Part shown: piece by piece, positions 54,252 to 64,000 of the stretch | How the letters are laid out: the number at the start of each line of letters is the position of its first letter | How positions within the stretch are numbered: position 1 is the first letter of the stretch | Assembly: GCF_002074055.1 (NCBI RefSeq) | Contig: NZ_CP014619.1 | Span: 1,426,001-1,490,000, forward strand | Reading direction: 5' to 3' | From: Frondihabitans sp. 762G35 | GTDB taxonomy: Bacteria; Actinomycetota; Actinomycetes; Actinomycetales; Microbacteriaceae | DNA length: 64,000 bases | The notes under the pieces: generated by a model | What the model saw: only the letters and a program-made list of their open reading frames with translations | Database searches by the model: none | Told to the model about the DNA's origin: nothing | Made by a program: the position numbers and the translations under genes

Positions 54252-54443
54252 GACACATTCCTTTACGAGATTCGAGTTGTTCTGTCGGCGCTGGTGAGGC
54301 GCTTTCCCTGGGGCGTGCGTGCGGACACGCGCTTCACGGATGGAGGGGAGACGGAGCCGCAGCGGACGGCCGTCGGTCGGTCGTCTCGGCCCGGGCCCGG
54401 CGACCGACCCGGTTCGCCGGTGTGGCGTGGACGTCGCAGCGGG

Positions 54444-55331
54444 TCATTCCCGCCCGAGATCTCGGTGCTTCACGCTCACGGCGACCCCGGGGAGCCCGCG
54501 CAGGTGGGCCGCGAGTTCGCCGACGAGGGTCACCGACCGGTGCTTCCCGCCCGTACAGCCAATGGCGATCGTAGCGTGTCTCTTGTTCTCGCGCTGATAG
54601 CCCGCCATGACCGGCTCCAGGGCGGCGCCGAAGGCCGTGACGAACTCGCGCGCTCCGGCCTGCGCGAGGACGTACTCCTGCACGGGGGCGTCGAGGCCGT
54701 TCTGAGGTCGCAGAGCGGGCACCCAGAACGGGTTGGGCAGGAATCGCGCGTCGCCCACCATGTCGGCGTCGGCGGGAAGACCGTACTTGAATCCGAAGCT
54801 GAGGACCGTGACCTGGACGCCGGCCGTCTCGGGGCCCGAGAACATCTCCGTGATGGACGTCGCGAGCTGGTGGATGTTGAACTCGGACGTGTCGATGATG
54901 ACGTCGCTCGTCTCGCGCAGCTCCTCCATCCGGCTGCGTTCGGCCAGGATGCCGTCGAGCAGCGTGCCGTCGCCCTGGAGCGGGTGGGGTCGCCGCACCT
55001 GCTCGAAGCGTCGCACGAGGGCGGCATCGGTCGCGTCGAGGAAGAGGACCCGCACCTTCGTCGGCATCGAGCTCTGCAGAGCGCGCACCGCCTCCTGCGC
55101 CTCGGAGAAGAGGCGGCCGCCCCGGACGTCGACCACGGCGGCGATCTTGGGCAGGGAGTCCCCCGCCCGCTCGGCGAGGTCGATGAGGGGTCGGAGCATC
55201 TGCGCCGGCAGGTTGTCGACGACGTACCAGCCCAGGTCTTCGAGAGCGTTGCCGACCGTGGACCGCCCCGCGCCCGACATTCCCGTCACGATCAGGACGT
55301 CTTGCTGTTCGGCTGCGTCGGTCACGGACAC
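54444..55331 (-). CDS. rapZ: RNase adapter / nucleotide-binding protein RapZ (YvcJ)
   Basis: A 295-residue P-loop protein. Walker A is GMSGAGRST at 17-25, and the C-terminal domain holds IAIGCTGGKHRSV with the conserved Cys/His block. In E. coli RapZ controls GlmS via small RNAs; in actinobacteria its role is less defined. A GTG start at 55331 is used (a second GTG six bases on is possible). It lies between uvrC and whiA. Confidence 0.93.
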   Translation of the reverse strand: MSVTDAAEQQDVLIVTGMSGAGRSTVGNALEDLGWYVVDNLPAQMLRPLIDLAERAGDSLPKIAAVVDVRGGRLFSEAQEAVRALQSSMPTKVRVLFLDATDAALVRRFEQVRRPHPLQGDGTLLDGILAERSRMEELRETSDVIIDTSEFNIHQLATSITEMFSGPETAGVQVTVLSFGFKYGLPADADMVGDARFLPNPFWVPALRPQNGLDAPVQEYVLAQAGAREFVTAFGAALEPVMAGYQRENKRHATIAIGCTGGKHRSVTLVGELAAHLRGLPGVAVSVKHRDLGRE

Positions 55332-55368
55332 ACGCCCTTTCGATAGCGGCTCGCGGACGGGGACGATC

Positions 55369-57330
55369 TTACTCGGCGCGCGACACGCCGACGGGCTCGG
55401 GCCGACCGGCCTCCCCCGTCGCCTGGGCTTCTTCGGTCGCCTCGGCCTCCTCCGTCGCCTCGGCCTCCTGCCGGGTGCCGAGCGTCGCGGTGATGCTCGC
55501 GGCCAGGGTCGGCCCGATCCCCCGGACCTCGGCGATCTCGGCGGGTGAGGCCTTCTTGAGCCGGGCGACCGAGCCGAAGTGCTTCAGGAGCTCCGCCACC
55601 CGGGCCTTGCCCAACCCGGGGATCTCGGCCAGCTGGGTCGAGATGTCTCGCTTGCGCTTCTGCCGCTGGAACGTGATCGCGAAACGGTGGGCCTCGTCGC
55701 GGATCCGCTGGATGAGGAAGAGGGCGTCGGAGTTGCGGGGCAGGATGACGGGGAAGTCGTCGTCGGGAAGCCAGATCTCCTCGAGCCGCTTCGCGATGCC
55801 GCAGAGCTGGATGCCCGTCACGCCGAGGTCGTCCAGCGCGCGCTGTGCGGCGGCGACCTGGGGTTGGCCGCCGTCGACGATGAGGAGGTTGGGCCGGTAG
55901 GCGAACCGCTTCCGCTGCTCCCCCACCTCCTCCACGGGCGCCGTCTCGTCATCGAGCCGAGCGAGACGCCGCGAGAGCGTCTGGTAGATCGACTCGGTGT
56001 CGTCGGTCGAGGACGGGATGCTGAAACGGCGGTACTGGTCTTTCCGCGGGAGGCCGTCCTCGAAGACGACCATCGACGCGACGATGTTCGTCCCCTGGAG
56101 GTGCGAGACGTCGTAGCACTCCATCCGGAGCGGCGCATCGGCCATGCCCAGCGCCTCCTGGATGTCGGCCAAAGCCGTCGAGCGCGTCGCGAAGTCGGCG
56201 CTCCGCTTCGTCTTGTAGAGCATGAGCGACTGGCCGGCGTTCAGTGTGGCCGTCTGCATGAGGTTGGCCTTGTCGCCGCGCTGAGGCGTGTGGAGCTGGA
56301 CCCTGCCGCGACCGCGCAGGTCGGACAGCCAGGTCTCGAGCGCGGGGGCGTCGTCGGGCAGGGTCGGCACGACGATCTCCCGAGGGAGCTCGGTGCCCTT
56401 GGAGTAGACGTCCTGGAGAACCTGCTCGACGATGTCGCCCGTCGAGATGTCGATCTCCTTGTCGAGGACCCACCCGCGGACACCGCGGATCCGGCCCCCG
56501 CGGACGGTGAACTGCTGGACCGCCGCGGCGAGCTCGTCTTCCGCGATCGCATACAGGTCGAGATCGACGGAGTCGCGGAGGACGACTGCGGACTTCTCGA
56601 GGACCGCCTCGAGCGCTCCGACCTGGTCGCGGAAGCGCGCGGCGTCCTCGTAGCGCTGCTCCTCCGCGGCCACCCGCATGTCTTTCTGGAGTCGGGAGAT
56701 GACCTTCCGGTCGTAGCTCGACATGAAGCGGATGAACTCGTCGACGATGACACGGTGCTCCTCGACGGTCACCCGACCGGAGCACGGCCCTCCGCAGCGG
56801 CCGATCTGACCGGGGAAGCAGGGCTTGCCGGTCTGCATCGCCTTCTTGTAGCTCGAGTCGGAGCAGGTGCGGATCGGGAACACCTTGATCATCAGGTCGA
56901 TCGTGTCGTGCACCGCCCAGATCTTCGGGAACGGCCCGAAGTACTTGGCCCCTTTGATGCGCGTGTTCCTCGTGACCATCACCCTCGGCGCCTCGTCGGC
57001 CAGGGTGATCGCCATGAAGGGATAGGACTTGTCGTCGCGGAACTTGACGTTGAACGGCGGATCGAACTCCTTGATCCAGGTGTACTCGAGCTGGAGCGCC
57101 TCGATGTCGGTGCCGACGACCGTCCACTCGACGCTCCTGGCGGTGAGCACCATCCGCCGGGTGCGCTCGTGGAGGGAGGGCAGGGGCGCGAAGTAGTTGC
57201 TCAGCCGCGCCCGGAGGTTCTTCGCCTTGCCGACGTAGAGGACGCGCCCGCGCTCGTCGCGCCAGCGGTAGACGCCGGGCTGGGTCGGGATGTCGCCCGC
57301 CTTCGGGCGCCAGGATACGGTGTTGCTCAT
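55369..57330 (-). CDS. uvrC: Excinuclease ABC subunit C
   Basis: A 653-residue dual nuclease of nucleotide excision repair. The N-terminal GIY-YIG domain is seen in [21 protein letters not shown], a Cys cluster lies around [13 protein letters not shown], the UVR motif is near 205-240, and the RNase H-like nuclease begins near [12 protein letters not shown]-terminal helix-hairpin-helix motifs ([30 protein letters not shown]) follow. The last 35 residues are an unusual Glu/Ala/Thr-rich repeat ([20 protein letters not shown]) not needed for the fold. Confidence 0.97.
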   Translation of the reverse strand: MSNTVSWRPKAGDIPTQPGVYRWRDERGRVLYVGKAKNLRARLSNYFAPLPSLHERTRRMVLTARSVEWTVVGTDIEALQLEYTWIKEFDPPFNVKFRDDKSYPFMAITLADEAPRVMVTRNTRIKGAKYFGPFPKIWAVHDTIDLMIKVFPIRTCSDSSYKKAMQTGKPCFPGQIGRCGGPCSGRVTVEEHRVIVDEFIRFMSSYDRKVISRLQKDMRVAAEEQRYEDAARFRDQVGALEAVLEKSAVVLRDSVDLDLYAIAEDELAAAVQQFTVRGGRIRGVRGWVLDKEIDISTGDIVEQVLQDVYSKGTELPREIVVPTLPDDAPALETWLSDLRGRGRVQLHTPQRGDKANLMQTATLNAGQSLMLYKTKRSADFATRSTALADIQEALGMADAPLRMECYDVSHLQGTNIVASMVVFEDGLPRKDQYRRFSIPSSTDDTESIYQTLSRRLARLDDETAPVEEVGEQRKRFAYRPNLLIVDGGQPQVAAAQRALDDLGVTGIQLCGIAKRLEEIWLPDDDFPVILPRNSDALFLIQRIRDEAHRFAITFQRQKRKRDISTQLAEIPGLGKARVAELLKHFGSVARLKKASPAEIAEVRGIGPTLAASITATLGTRQEAEATEEAEATEEAQATGEAGRPEPVGVSRAE

Positions 57331-57348
57331 CGGGTCGCGGGTCAGCTC

Positions 57349-60300
57349 CTAGCGGCTCAGCGCGCCGGCCTTGACCGCCGCCTGCTTCTTCTTCGGAGAG
57401 CGGGGAGTCGACGGGCGCGGCCCTGCGGGCTTCTGCGAGAGGATCTCGGCCAGGAACCGGCCGGTGTGGCTCTCCTCGACCTTGGCCAACTGCTCGGGTG
57501 TCCCGGTCGCGAGCACGCGCCCACCGCCGGCGCCGCCTTCGGGCCCCATGTCGATCAGCCAGTCGGCGGACTTGATGACGTCGAGGTTGTGCTCGATCAC
57601 GACGACCGTGTTGCCCTTCTCGACGAGGCCGTTGAGGACCAGCAGGAGCTTGCGCACGTCTTCGAAGTGGAGACCAGTCGTCGGCTCGTCGAGCACGTAG
57701 ATGCTGCGACCGTTGGACCTCTTCTGCAGCTCGGTCGCGAGCTTCACGCGCTGCGCCTCGCCGCCGGAGAGCGTGGTCGCGCTCTGGCCGAGGCGGACGT
57801 AGCCGAGGCCGACATCGACGAGCGTCTTCATGAAGCGCGAGATCGCGCTGATCGGCTCGAAGAAGACCGCGGCCTCGCTGATCGGCATGTCGAGCACCTC
57901 GGAGATGTTCTTGCCCTTGTAGTGCACCTGGAGGGTGTCGCGGTTGTACCGCGCTCCCCCGCACACCTCGCACGCGACGTAGACGTCGGGCAGGAAGTTC
58001 ATCTCGATCTTGATGGTGCCGTCGCCCGAGCAGTTCTCGCAGCGGCCGCCCTTGACGTTGAAGCTGAAGCGTCCGGGGAGGTATCCGCGCGCCTTCGCCT
58101 CGACGGTCTCGGCGAACAGGTTCCGGATCCGGTCGAAGACGCCCGTGTAGGTCGCGGGGTTGGATCGCGGGGTGCGCCCGATCGGCGCCTGGTCGACGTG
58201 CACCACCTTGTCGAGGTTGTCGAGGCCGGTCACGCGCGTGTGCTTCCCGGGGATCTGCCGTGCCCCGTTGAGCTCGTTGGCGAGGACGCGGTAGAGGATG
58301 TCGTTGACGAGAGACGACTTGCCGGAGCCGCTGACGCCGGTGACGGCGACGAAGGTGCCGAGCGGGAAGTCGACGGTCACGTTGTCGAGGTTGTTGGCCC
58401 GCGCGCCCACGACCGACAGGAGACGGTTCTTGTCCATCTTGCGTCGCTTCGAGGGGGTGTCGATCGAGCGTCGACCGGCGAGGTAGTCGCCGGTGACGGA
58501 CGACTCGTTGGCGAGCAGTGCGTCGTATCCACCCGAGTGGACGACCTGGCCGCCGTTGACGCCGGCGCCCGGTCCGATGTCGACGATCCAGTCGGCGGTG
58601 CGGATGGTGTCCTCGTCGTGCTCGACCACGATCAGCGTGTTGCCGAGGTTCTTGAGCTTGACGAGGGTGTCGATGAGGCGGCGGTTGTCGCGCTGGTGGA
58701 GACCGATCGACGGTTCGTCGAGGACGTAGAGCACGCCCGTCAGGCCCGAGCCGATCTGGGTGGCCAGCCGGATGCGCTGGGCCTCGCCTCCCGAGAGCGA
58801 CCCCGCCGCTCGCGCCAGCGTCAGGTAGGTGAGACCGACCTCGAGGAGGAATTCGAGGCGGACGCGGATCTCCCGGAGGACCTGTGCGGCGATCCGCGCC
58901 TCGCGAGACGTGAGCACGACGTCGTTCATGAAGGAGAAGGCGTCGCTGAGGCTCAGCTCGGAGACGTCGGCGATGCTCCTGCCGTCGACCAGCACGGCCA
59001 GGACCTCGGGCTTGAGTCGCTTTCCCTTGCAGACGACGCAGGGGATCTCGCGGAGGTAGCTGGCGTACCGCTGCCGCTGCGAGTCGCTCTCGGCCTCGGC
59101 GTACTTGCGCTCGATGTAGGGCATGACGCCCTCGAAGCCGGTGGAGTACTTCATCTCGCGGCCGAAGCGGTTGCGGTAGCGGACGGTCACCTCGAAGTCG
59201 TTGCCCTCGAGGACTGCGCGTCGCACCTCGGGCGAGAGCTTCTTCCACGGGGTGTTCAGCTTGAAGCCGAGATCGCTCGCGAGACCCTCGAGGAGCTTCT
59301 GGAAGTAGTTGTAGAGGCCCTTGCCGGAGTTCGTCCACGGCAGGATCACGCCTTCGGCGAGGCTCAGCTCCTCGTCGCCGAGGAGCAGGTCGGAGTCGAC
59401 CGACATCTTGGTGCCGAGGCCGGAGCACTCCGGGCAGGCGCCGAACGGGGCGTTGAACGAGAACGTGCGCGGCTCGATCTCGGTGAGCTGCAGCGGGTGC
59501 TGGTTGGGGCACGAGAGCTTCTCGGAGAACGTCCGGAACGCCTCCGGACCGCTCTCGTCGACGAAGTTGATCGTCACGAGGCCGTCGGTGAGTCGAAGCG
59601 CGGTCTCGAGGGAGTCGGTGAGACGGGTCAGCACGTCGTCGGAGGCCACGAGACGGTCGATGACGACGGAGATGTCGTGCTTGATCTGCTTCTTGAGAAG
59701 CGGAGGCGAGCTGAGCTGGACGGTCTCGCCGTCGACGATGGCCCGCGAGTAACCGGAGGACGCCAGCTCCTTGAAGAGGTCGACGAACTCGCCCTTCTTC
59801 TGCGAGACGACCGGGCTGAGCACCTGGTAGCGGCGACCCGTCTCGAGAGTCATGAGCTGGTCGGCGATCTGCTGCACCGTCTGCTTGCTGATCTTCTCGC
59901 CGCAGACGGGGCAGTGCGGAGTCCCGATACGAGCCCAGAGGAGACGCATGTAGTCGTAGATCTCGGTGATCGTGCCGACGGTCGACCGCGGGTTGCGGTT
60001 GGTCGACTTCTGGTCGATGGAGACCGCGGGGCTCAGGCCCTCGATGAAGTCGACGTCGGGGCGATCGACCTGGCCGAGGAACTGCCGGGCGTAGGCCGAC
60101 AGCGACTCCACGTAGCGGCGCTGACCCTCCGCGAAGATGGTGTCGAAGGCGAGCGACGACTTGCCGGATCCGCTCAGGCCGGTGAAGACGACCAGGGAGT
60201 CGCGCGGGATCTCCAGGTCGACGTTGCGGAGGTTGTGCACTCGGGCGCCGCGCACGCTGAGCTTCGACACGTCGCCCGGGTCGGCCACGCTCGCGACCAC

Positions 60301-60360
60301 GGCGGTGCCGAGGAATTCGGTCGTGGCGGTCGCTTCGGGGGTGGTGGGTGAAATCGACAC
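57349..60360 (-). CDS. uvrA: Excinuclease ABC subunit A
   Basis: A roughly 1003-residue DNA damage sensor ATPase with two ABC modules. [12 protein letters not shown] and [13 protein letters not shown] are the Walker A motifs, and [13 protein letters not shown] and [13 protein letters not shown] the signatures. Zinc modules are marked by [16 protein letters not shown] and CENCSGDG. The GTG at 60360 is preferred over the in-frame ATG at 60369 because a TAGAAT hexamer (60373-60368) overlaps that ATG and lies seven bases before the GTG. The C-terminal Lys/Pro-rich tail is an extension. Confidence 0.95.
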   Translation of the reverse strand: MSISPTTPEATATTEFLGTAVVASVADPGDVSKLSVRGARVHNLRNVDLEIPRDSLVVFTGLSGSGKSSLAFDTIFAEGQRRYVESLSAYARQFLGQVDRPDVDFIEGLSPAVSIDQKSTNRNPRSTVGTITEIYDYMRLLWARIGTPHCPVCGEKISKQTVQQIADQLMTLETGRRYQVLSPVVSQKKGEFVDLFKELASSGYSRAIVDGETVQLSSPPLLKKQIKHDISVVIDRLVASDDVLTRLTDSLETALRLTDGLVTINFVDESGPEAFRTFSEKLSCPNQHPLQLTEIEPRTFSFNAPFGACPECSGLGTKMSVDSDLLLGDEELSLAEGVILPWTNSGKGLYNYFQKLLEGLASDLGFKLNTPWKKLSPEVRRAVLEGNDFEVTVRYRNRFGREMKYSTGFEGVMPYIERKYAEAESDSQRQRYASYLREIPCVVCKGKRLKPEVLAVLVDGRSIADVSELSLSDAFSFMNDVVLTSREARIAAQVLREIRVRLEFLLEVGLTYLTLARAAGSLSGGEAQRIRLATQIGSGLTGVLYVLDEPSIGLHQRDNRRLIDTLVKLKNLGNTLIVVEHDEDTIRTADWIVDIGPGAGVNGGQVVHSGGYDALLANESSVTGDYLAGRRSIDTPSKRRKMDKNRLLSVVGARANNLDNVTVDFPLGTFVAVTGVSGSGKSSLVNDILYRVLANELNGARQIPGKHTRVTGLDNLDKVVHVDQAPIGRTPRSNPATYTGVFDRIRNLFAETVEAKARGYLPGRFSFNVKGGRCENCSGDGTIKIEMNFLPDVYVACEVCGGARYNRDTLQVHYKGKNISEVLDMPISEAAVFFEPISAISRFMKTLVDVGLGYVRLGQSATTLSGGEAQRVKLATELQKRSNGRSIYVLDEPTTGLHFEDVRKLLLVLNGLVEKGNTVVVIEHNLDVIKSADWLIDMGPEGGAGGGRVLATGTPEQLAKVEESHTGRFLAEILSQKPAGPRPSTPRSPKKKQAAVKAGALSR

Positions 60361-60367
60361 TCTGTCC

Positions 60368-60373
60368 ATTCTA
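60368..60373 (-). promoter_or_regulatory. Candidate -10 (TAGAAT), leaderless start for uvrA
   Basis: TAGAAT is followed by seven bases and the GTG at 60360. CTGACA occurs 20 bp upstream, slightly too far for an ideal -35. Only 26 bp separate the alternative ATG from the SDR stop. Confidence 0.45.
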
Positions 60374-60395
60374 GGGAAGACGGTGAGGGAGGTTG

Positions 60396-61331
60396 TCAGG
60401 CCGTGACTGGCTGGAGGCGCGTGAGGCGAGCCGAGAGGTTCCAGAGCCGGGCCGCCGCTCGGCGGTCGCGCGTGTGGGGCCTGGCGCGGACGAGAGAGGG
60501 GGCTCCCGTGAGCTGGAACCAGCCGTCCGGCCCCCAGTATTCCCCGCCCTGGACGTCGGTGCCCACGGCCGCGTAGGCCAGGGGCCTCGCCCCCTGCTCC
60601 TTGCCCTGGCAGACGGTGCGCAGGAGGCCGACGAGGGGTGCGGGAAGTCGTCGTCGAGCGATGATGCCCGGACGCCGCTCGGTGAGCGTGTCCAGAGCGA
60701 AGCCCGGGTGCGCCACGACGCTCCTGACCGGGGACCCCGCCTCGCGCAGCCGGCGATCGAGTTCGAACCCGAAGGTCATCACGGCGAGCTTGCTCCGCGC
60801 GTACGCCGTGTGGCCGCGGTACCTCGCCACCATCATCGGATCGTCGAGGTCGAGCCGGACGAAGCGATGGCTGATGCTGCCGAGGTGGACGATGCACCCG
60901 GCCTCGGCTTCGGTGAGAGCAGGCAGCAGTCGCGTCACGAGTGCGAAGTGACCCAGGTGGTTCGTACCGAACTGCAGTTCGAAGCCGTCGACCGTCGTCT
61001 GACGCCGGGAGGATCCGACCACGCCCGCATTGGCGACCAGAGTGTCGACAGGACCGCCCGAGAGGATGCGTTCTGCACAGCGCCGGACCGACTCGAGGTC
61101 GGCCAGGTCGAGGACGACGATCTCGAGGTCGGCGTCCGGGACGTGCGCCAGGATGCTCTCCACCGCGGCGCGCGCCTTGGTCTCGCTCCGGCACGCCAAG
61201 ACGACGCGCGCCCCGGTGGCGGCCAGCTGTTCGGCCGCGAAGTAGCCCAGCCCCGCGTTGGCGCCCGTGATGACGATGCGCGGCCGCTTCACCACGTCGG
61301 GCCGGTGGGCCCCCGCCTCGTCAGCGGACAT
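60396..61331 (-). CDS. SDR-family NAD(P)-dependent oxidoreductase
   Basis: A 311-residue short-chain dehydrogenase of the WWOX/retinol dehydrogenase-like subgroup. [16 protein letters not shown] binds the cofactor, VANAG follows, and the catalytic Tyr-Lys pair is in YARSKLAV with a Ser in [21 protein letters not shown] with Arg at the end of beta 2 suggests NADP. It lies between uvrA and uvrB on the same strand; its ATG overlaps the uvrB end by 11 bases, so it is probably made from the uvrB transcript. A link to DNA repair is not implied by its fold. Confidence 0.88.
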   Translation of the reverse strand: MSADEAGAHRPDVVKRPRIVITGANAGLGYFAAEQLAATGARVVLACRSETKARAAVESILAHVPDADLEIVVLDLADLESVRRCAERILSGGPVDTLVANAGVVGSSRRQTTVDGFELQFGTNHLGHFALVTRLLPALTEAEAGCIVHLGSISHRFVRLDLDDPMMVARYRGHTAYARSKLAVMTFGFELDRRLREAGSPVRSVVAHPGFALDTLTERRPGIIARRRLPAPLVGLLRTVCQGKEQGARPLAYAAVGTDVQGGEYWGPDGWFQLTGAPSLVRARPHTRDRRAAARLWNLSARLTRLQPVTA

Positions 61332-63387
61332 GGCCCGCCGCCTCCATGCCGCGGAGGTCTTTCTTGAGCTCGGCGACCTCGTCGCGGAGGCGGCCGGCCA
61401 GCTCGAACTTGAGTTCGGCGGCGGCCTGGAGCATTTGGTCGTTGAGGTCGGCGATGATCGACTCGATGTCGTTCGCCGCACTCGCGGCCTTGCCCTCGCG
61501 CCGGAGGTTCGGTGTGGGAGCGCGCTTCGAGCCCTTCCTCCCGGCGAGGAGCTCGGCCGTGTCAGCACCCTCGCGGGCGAGGACGGCGGTGATGTCGGCG
61601 ATCTTCTTGCGCAGGGGCTGCGGATCGATGCCGCGCTCCAGGTTGTAGGCGATCTGCTTGTCGCGTCGCCTCTCGGTCTCGTCGAGGGCCTGCTTCATGG
61701 AGTCGGTCATCCGGTCGGCATACATGTGCACCTCGCCGGACACGTTGCGGGCGGCACGACCGATGGTCTGGATGAGCGATGTCGAGGAGCGGAGGAAGCC
61801 CTCCTTGTCGGCATCGAGGATCGAGACGAGCGAGACCTCCGGGAGGTCGAGGCCCTCTCGGAGGAGGTTGATGCCGATGAGGACGTCGTAGACGCCCTGG
61901 CGGAGCTCCGTCAGCAGTTCGACGCGACGCAGCGTGTCGACGTCGGAGTGGAGATAGCGGACCCGCACACCAGCCTCGGTGAGGAAGTCGGTGAGCTCCT
62001 CCGACATCTTCTTCGTGAGAGTGGTGACGAGGACGCGCTCGTTGAGCTCGACCCTCTTGTGGATCTCCTCCAGGAGGTCGTCGATCTGCCCCTCGGAGGG
62101 CTTGACGACGATCTTGGGATCGATGAGGCCGGTGGGCCGGATGATCTGCTCCACAACGCTGTCGGTGATCCCGAGCTCGTAACGCCCCGGGGTGGCGGAG
62201 AGGTAGACCTTCTGGCCGACGCGGTTGAGGAACTCCTCCCACTTGAGAGGTCTGTTGTCGAGCGCGCTGGGGAGACGGAAGCCGTGCTCGACGAGGGTGC
62301 GCTTGCGGGATGCGTCGCCCTCGTACATGGCACCGATCTGCGGCACGGTGACGTGGGACTCGTCGATGACGACGAGGAAGTCGTCGGGGAAGTAGTCGAG
62401 GAGACAGTGCGGAGCCTCCCCCGCCACGCGACCGTCGATGTGGCGCGAGTAGTTCTCGATGCCGTTGCAGAATCCGATCTGCTCCATCATCTCGAGGTCG
62501 AACGTGGTCCGCATCCGGAGGCGCTGCGACTCGAGCAGTTTGCCCTGCTTGTCGAGTTCGCTGAGGCGACCGGCGAGTTCCTCCTTGATGGTGCCGATGG
62601 CCCGGTGCATGACGTCGGTGCCTGCGACGTAGTGGGACCCCGGGAAGACGGAGACGGCGTCCATCTCGCGAACGACGTCGCCGGTGAGGGGATGGAGGTA
62701 GTACAGCGCCTCGATCTCGTCGCCGAACATCTCGATGCGGATGGCCAGCTCCTCGTACATCGGGATGATCTCGATGGTGTCGCCGCGCACGCGGAAATTG
62801 CCCCGGGAGAAGTCGATGTCGTTGCGCTGGTACTGCATCGCGACGAAGCGGCGGATGAGGGTGTCTCGGCTGATGTTCTCGCCGACCTGCAGGGCGATCA
62901 TCGCCTCCATGTAGCCCTCGGGAGTACCGAGACCGTAGATGCAGGAGACGGTGGAGACGACGATGACGTCGCGTCGGCTCAGGAGGGAGTTGGTCGTCGA
63001 GTGACGCAGGCGCTCGACCTCGGCGTTGATCGAGGAGTCCTTCTCGATGAAGGTGTCTGTCTGAGGCACGTACGCCTCGGGCTGGTAGTAGTCGTAGTAC
63101 GAGACGAAGTACTCGACGGCGTTGTTCGGGAAGAGCTCGCGGAATTCGTTCGCGAGCTGCGCCGCCAGCGTCTTGTTGTGCGCGAGCACGAGCGTCGGGC
63201 GCTGGACGGCCTCGACCAGCCAGGCGGTCGTCGCCGACTTGCCCGTACCGGTCGCGCCGAGCAGCACCACGTCGGTTTCGCCCGCGTTGATGCGGCCGGC
63301 GAGTTCAGCGATGGCGGCGGGCTGATCGCCGCTCGGCTGGTACTCGCTGACCACTTCGAAGGGGCGGACACTGCGAGTCGGTTCCAT
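61321..63387 (-). CDS. uvrB: Excinuclease ABC subunit B
   Basis: A 688-residue helicase-like repair protein that verifies damage and recruits UvrC. Walker A is GATGTGKS (44-51), the DNA-clamping beta hairpin is [24 protein letters not shown] is Walker B, and [12 protein letters not shown] is motif VI. A C-terminal UVR domain follows ([29 protein letters not shown]). The ATG at 63387 lies seven bases after TAGACT, with no ribosome site, so a leaderless start is likely. Confidence 0.97.
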   Translation of the reverse strand: MEPTRSVRPFEVVSEYQPSGDQPAAIAELAGRINAGETDVVLLGATGTGKSATTAWLVEAVQRPTLVLAHNKTLAAQLANEFRELFPNNAVEYFVSYYDYYQPEAYVPQTDTFIEKDSSINAEVERLRHSTTNSLLSRRDVIVVSTVSCIYGLGTPEGYMEAMIALQVGENISRDTLIRRFVAMQYQRNDIDFSRGNFRVRGDTIEIIPMYEELAIRIEMFGDEIEALYYLHPLTGDVVREMDAVSVFPGSHYVAGTDVMHRAIGTIKEELAGRLSELDKQGKLLESQRLRMRTTFDLEMMEQIGFCNGIENYSRHIDGRVAGEAPHCLLDYFPDDFLVVIDESHVTVPQIGAMYEGDASRKRTLVEHGFRLPSALDNRPLKWEEFLNRVGQKVYLSATPGRYELGITDSVVEQIIRPTGLIDPKIVVKPSEGQIDDLLEEIHKRVELNERVLVTTLTKKMSEELTDFLTEAGVRVRYLHSDVDTLRRVELLTELRQGVYDVLIGINLLREGLDLPEVSLVSILDADKEGFLRSSTSLIQTIGRAARNVSGEVHMYADRMTDSMKQALDETERRRDKQIAYNLERGIDPQPLRKKIADITAVLAREGADTAELLAGRKGSKRAPTPNLRREGKAASAANDIESIIADLNDQMLQAAAELKFELAGRLRDEVAELKKDLRGMEAAGHVR

Positions 63388-63394
63388 GGAATCG

Positions 63395-63400
63395 AGTCTA
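63395..63400 (-). promoter_or_regulatory. Candidate -10 (TAGACT), leaderless start for uvrB
   Basis: Minus-strand TAGACT is followed by CGATTCC and then the ATG at 63387. Confidence 0.5.
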
Positions 63401-63494
63401 CGAGCGACCACTGACACTCGGCCCGGCCCCGGTGCTCCTTGGCCCTCCTCCGTCGTCGCTGACAGCGAACACGACGGCCCGCAGGAGACGCGGA

Positions 63495-64000
63495 CTACTC
63501 GCCGCGGTCGGCTTTCGCGGCGGCCACCCGGGCCAGCTCCCCGAAGAGGACGTCCACCTGCGCGAGAGTCTGCTCCAGCGACCCGGACGAGTCGACGACG
63601 TGGTCGGCGACCGCGAGGCGCTCCTCGTCGGTGGCCTGGGCGTCGATGCGTCGGGCGGCGTCGACGGCGGGCATCCTGCGGAGGTCGACCAGACGGGCGA
63701 GGCGGGTGTCGCGCGGAGCGTGGACCACGACGATCGTGTCGAACTCGGATGTTCCCCGGGCCTCGACGAGCAGCGGGACGTCGTAGACGACGACGCGCGC
63801 CGGATCGTGGAGGACCGCCTCGGTCATCCGTCGCTGGCTCAGTTCGTGCACGGCGGGGTGCGTGATCGCCTCGAGGTCCTTCCGCGCGGCAGGATCCGCG
63901 AAGACGATGGAGCCGAGCGCCGGTCGGTCGAGGCTGCCGTCGGGCAGCAGGATCCCGCGGCCGAAGCGCACCGCGATGGCGTCGAGCCCCGGGGTCCCGG
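63495..64000 (-). CDS. coaE: Dephospho-CoA kinase, C-terminal part (5' end outside window)
   Basis: The frame is open to the window edge, so the P-loop start is missing. The remaining part has the CoaE blocks [38 protein letters not shown] and [12 protein letters not shown], then [13 protein letters not shown]. It catalyses the last step of coenzyme A synthesis. It is upstream of uvrB on the same strand, with a 107-bp gap. Confidence 0.93.
   Translation of the reverse strand, partial: GTPGLDAIAVRFGRGILLPDGSLDRPALGSIVFADPAARKDLEAITHPAVHELSQRRMTEAVLHDPARVVVYDVPLLVEARGTSEFDTIVVVHAPRDTRLARLVDLRRMPAVDAARRIDAQATDEERLAVADHVVDSSGSLEQTLAQVDVLFGELARVAAAKADRGE

Noticed and set aside
55579-60351. A 1590-codon open frame on the plus strand opposite uvrC/uvrA
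   Set aside because: It is an antisense shadow of two well-supported repair genes caused by high GC at third codon positions.
63388-63480. LexA/SOS box upstream of uvrB (CGAAC at about 63466)
   Set aside because: Only a half site is present; the matching GTTCG is absent. The uvrA and dinB upstream regions also lack a full palindrome.

Overview
The window reads as chromosomal DNA of a high-GC actinobacterium, most likely a member of the Microbacteriaceae. Markers are WhiA, RbpA, OpcA, a DUF3099 protein, SURF1 with CtaA/CtaB, the order uvrB-uvrA-uvrC-rapZ-whiA, and many GTG starts. Genus cannot be settled from the sequence alone. No rRNA, tRNA, transposase, phage gene or CRISPR array was recognised. 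Nearly all genes look like vertically inherited core genes.

Layout. Positions 1-649 hold the end of a type II NADH dehydrogenase gene. An 845-bp non-coding stretch with clustered ACACCCG motifs follows. Positions 1495-6605 are a tightly overlapping five-gene cell-surface glycan operon: polyprenyl-P sugar transferase, GT4, CDP-alcohol transferase, a degenerate Wzz/tyrosine-kinase-like protein and a TagD-like cytidylyltransferase. Positions 6606-8433 hold 17-bp tandem repeats, two small genes of unknown function and an array of seven 93-bp palindromic repeats. Positions 8434-19555 carry an SF2 helicase, DinB, an acyl-CoA dehydrogenase, a GDSL hydrolase, a D-Ala-D-Ala carboxypeptidase, a TrmH methyltransferase, a sirtuin, a histidine phosphatase, a GT4 and a hydrolase. 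Positions 19690-28345 carry storage-sugar metabolism (treS, glgA/glgC), an exonuclease, rpmE2, a POT transporter, an ABC ATPase and serB. Positions 28415-33185 hold fabG, the DUF3099-small protein-SURF1 operon, an ABC-F protein and bioY.

Positions 33314-37478 form a minus-strand SUF operon (sufB-sufD-Rieske-sufC-sufT) divergent from ctaA. ctaB lies beyond a two-unit copy of the palindromic repeat. Positions 40224-48487 are the oxidative and non-oxidative pentose phosphate operon tkt-tal-pgi-zwf-opcA-pgl. It runs head-on into the lower-glycolysis operon gap-pgk-tpiA-secG-rbpA (minus strand, 52346-48655). sodA, whiA, rapZ, uvrC, uvrA, an SDR gene, uvrB and a truncated coaE follow, all on the minus strand.

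The most unusual non-coding content is: (i) a dispersed palindromic repeat family (7762-8382 and 38767-38949) with unit lengths of 93 and 96 bp; (ii) two long palindromes with an identical 18-bp core and different but self-complementary arms, both between convergent genes; (iii) eleven genes whose start codon lies 6-8 nt after a TANNNT hexamer, which suggests widespread leaderless transcription, including a promoter hexamer containing the upstream gene's stop codon and back-to-back promoters in 36-46-bp gaps; and (iv) an inverted repeat overlapping the likely tkt promoter.
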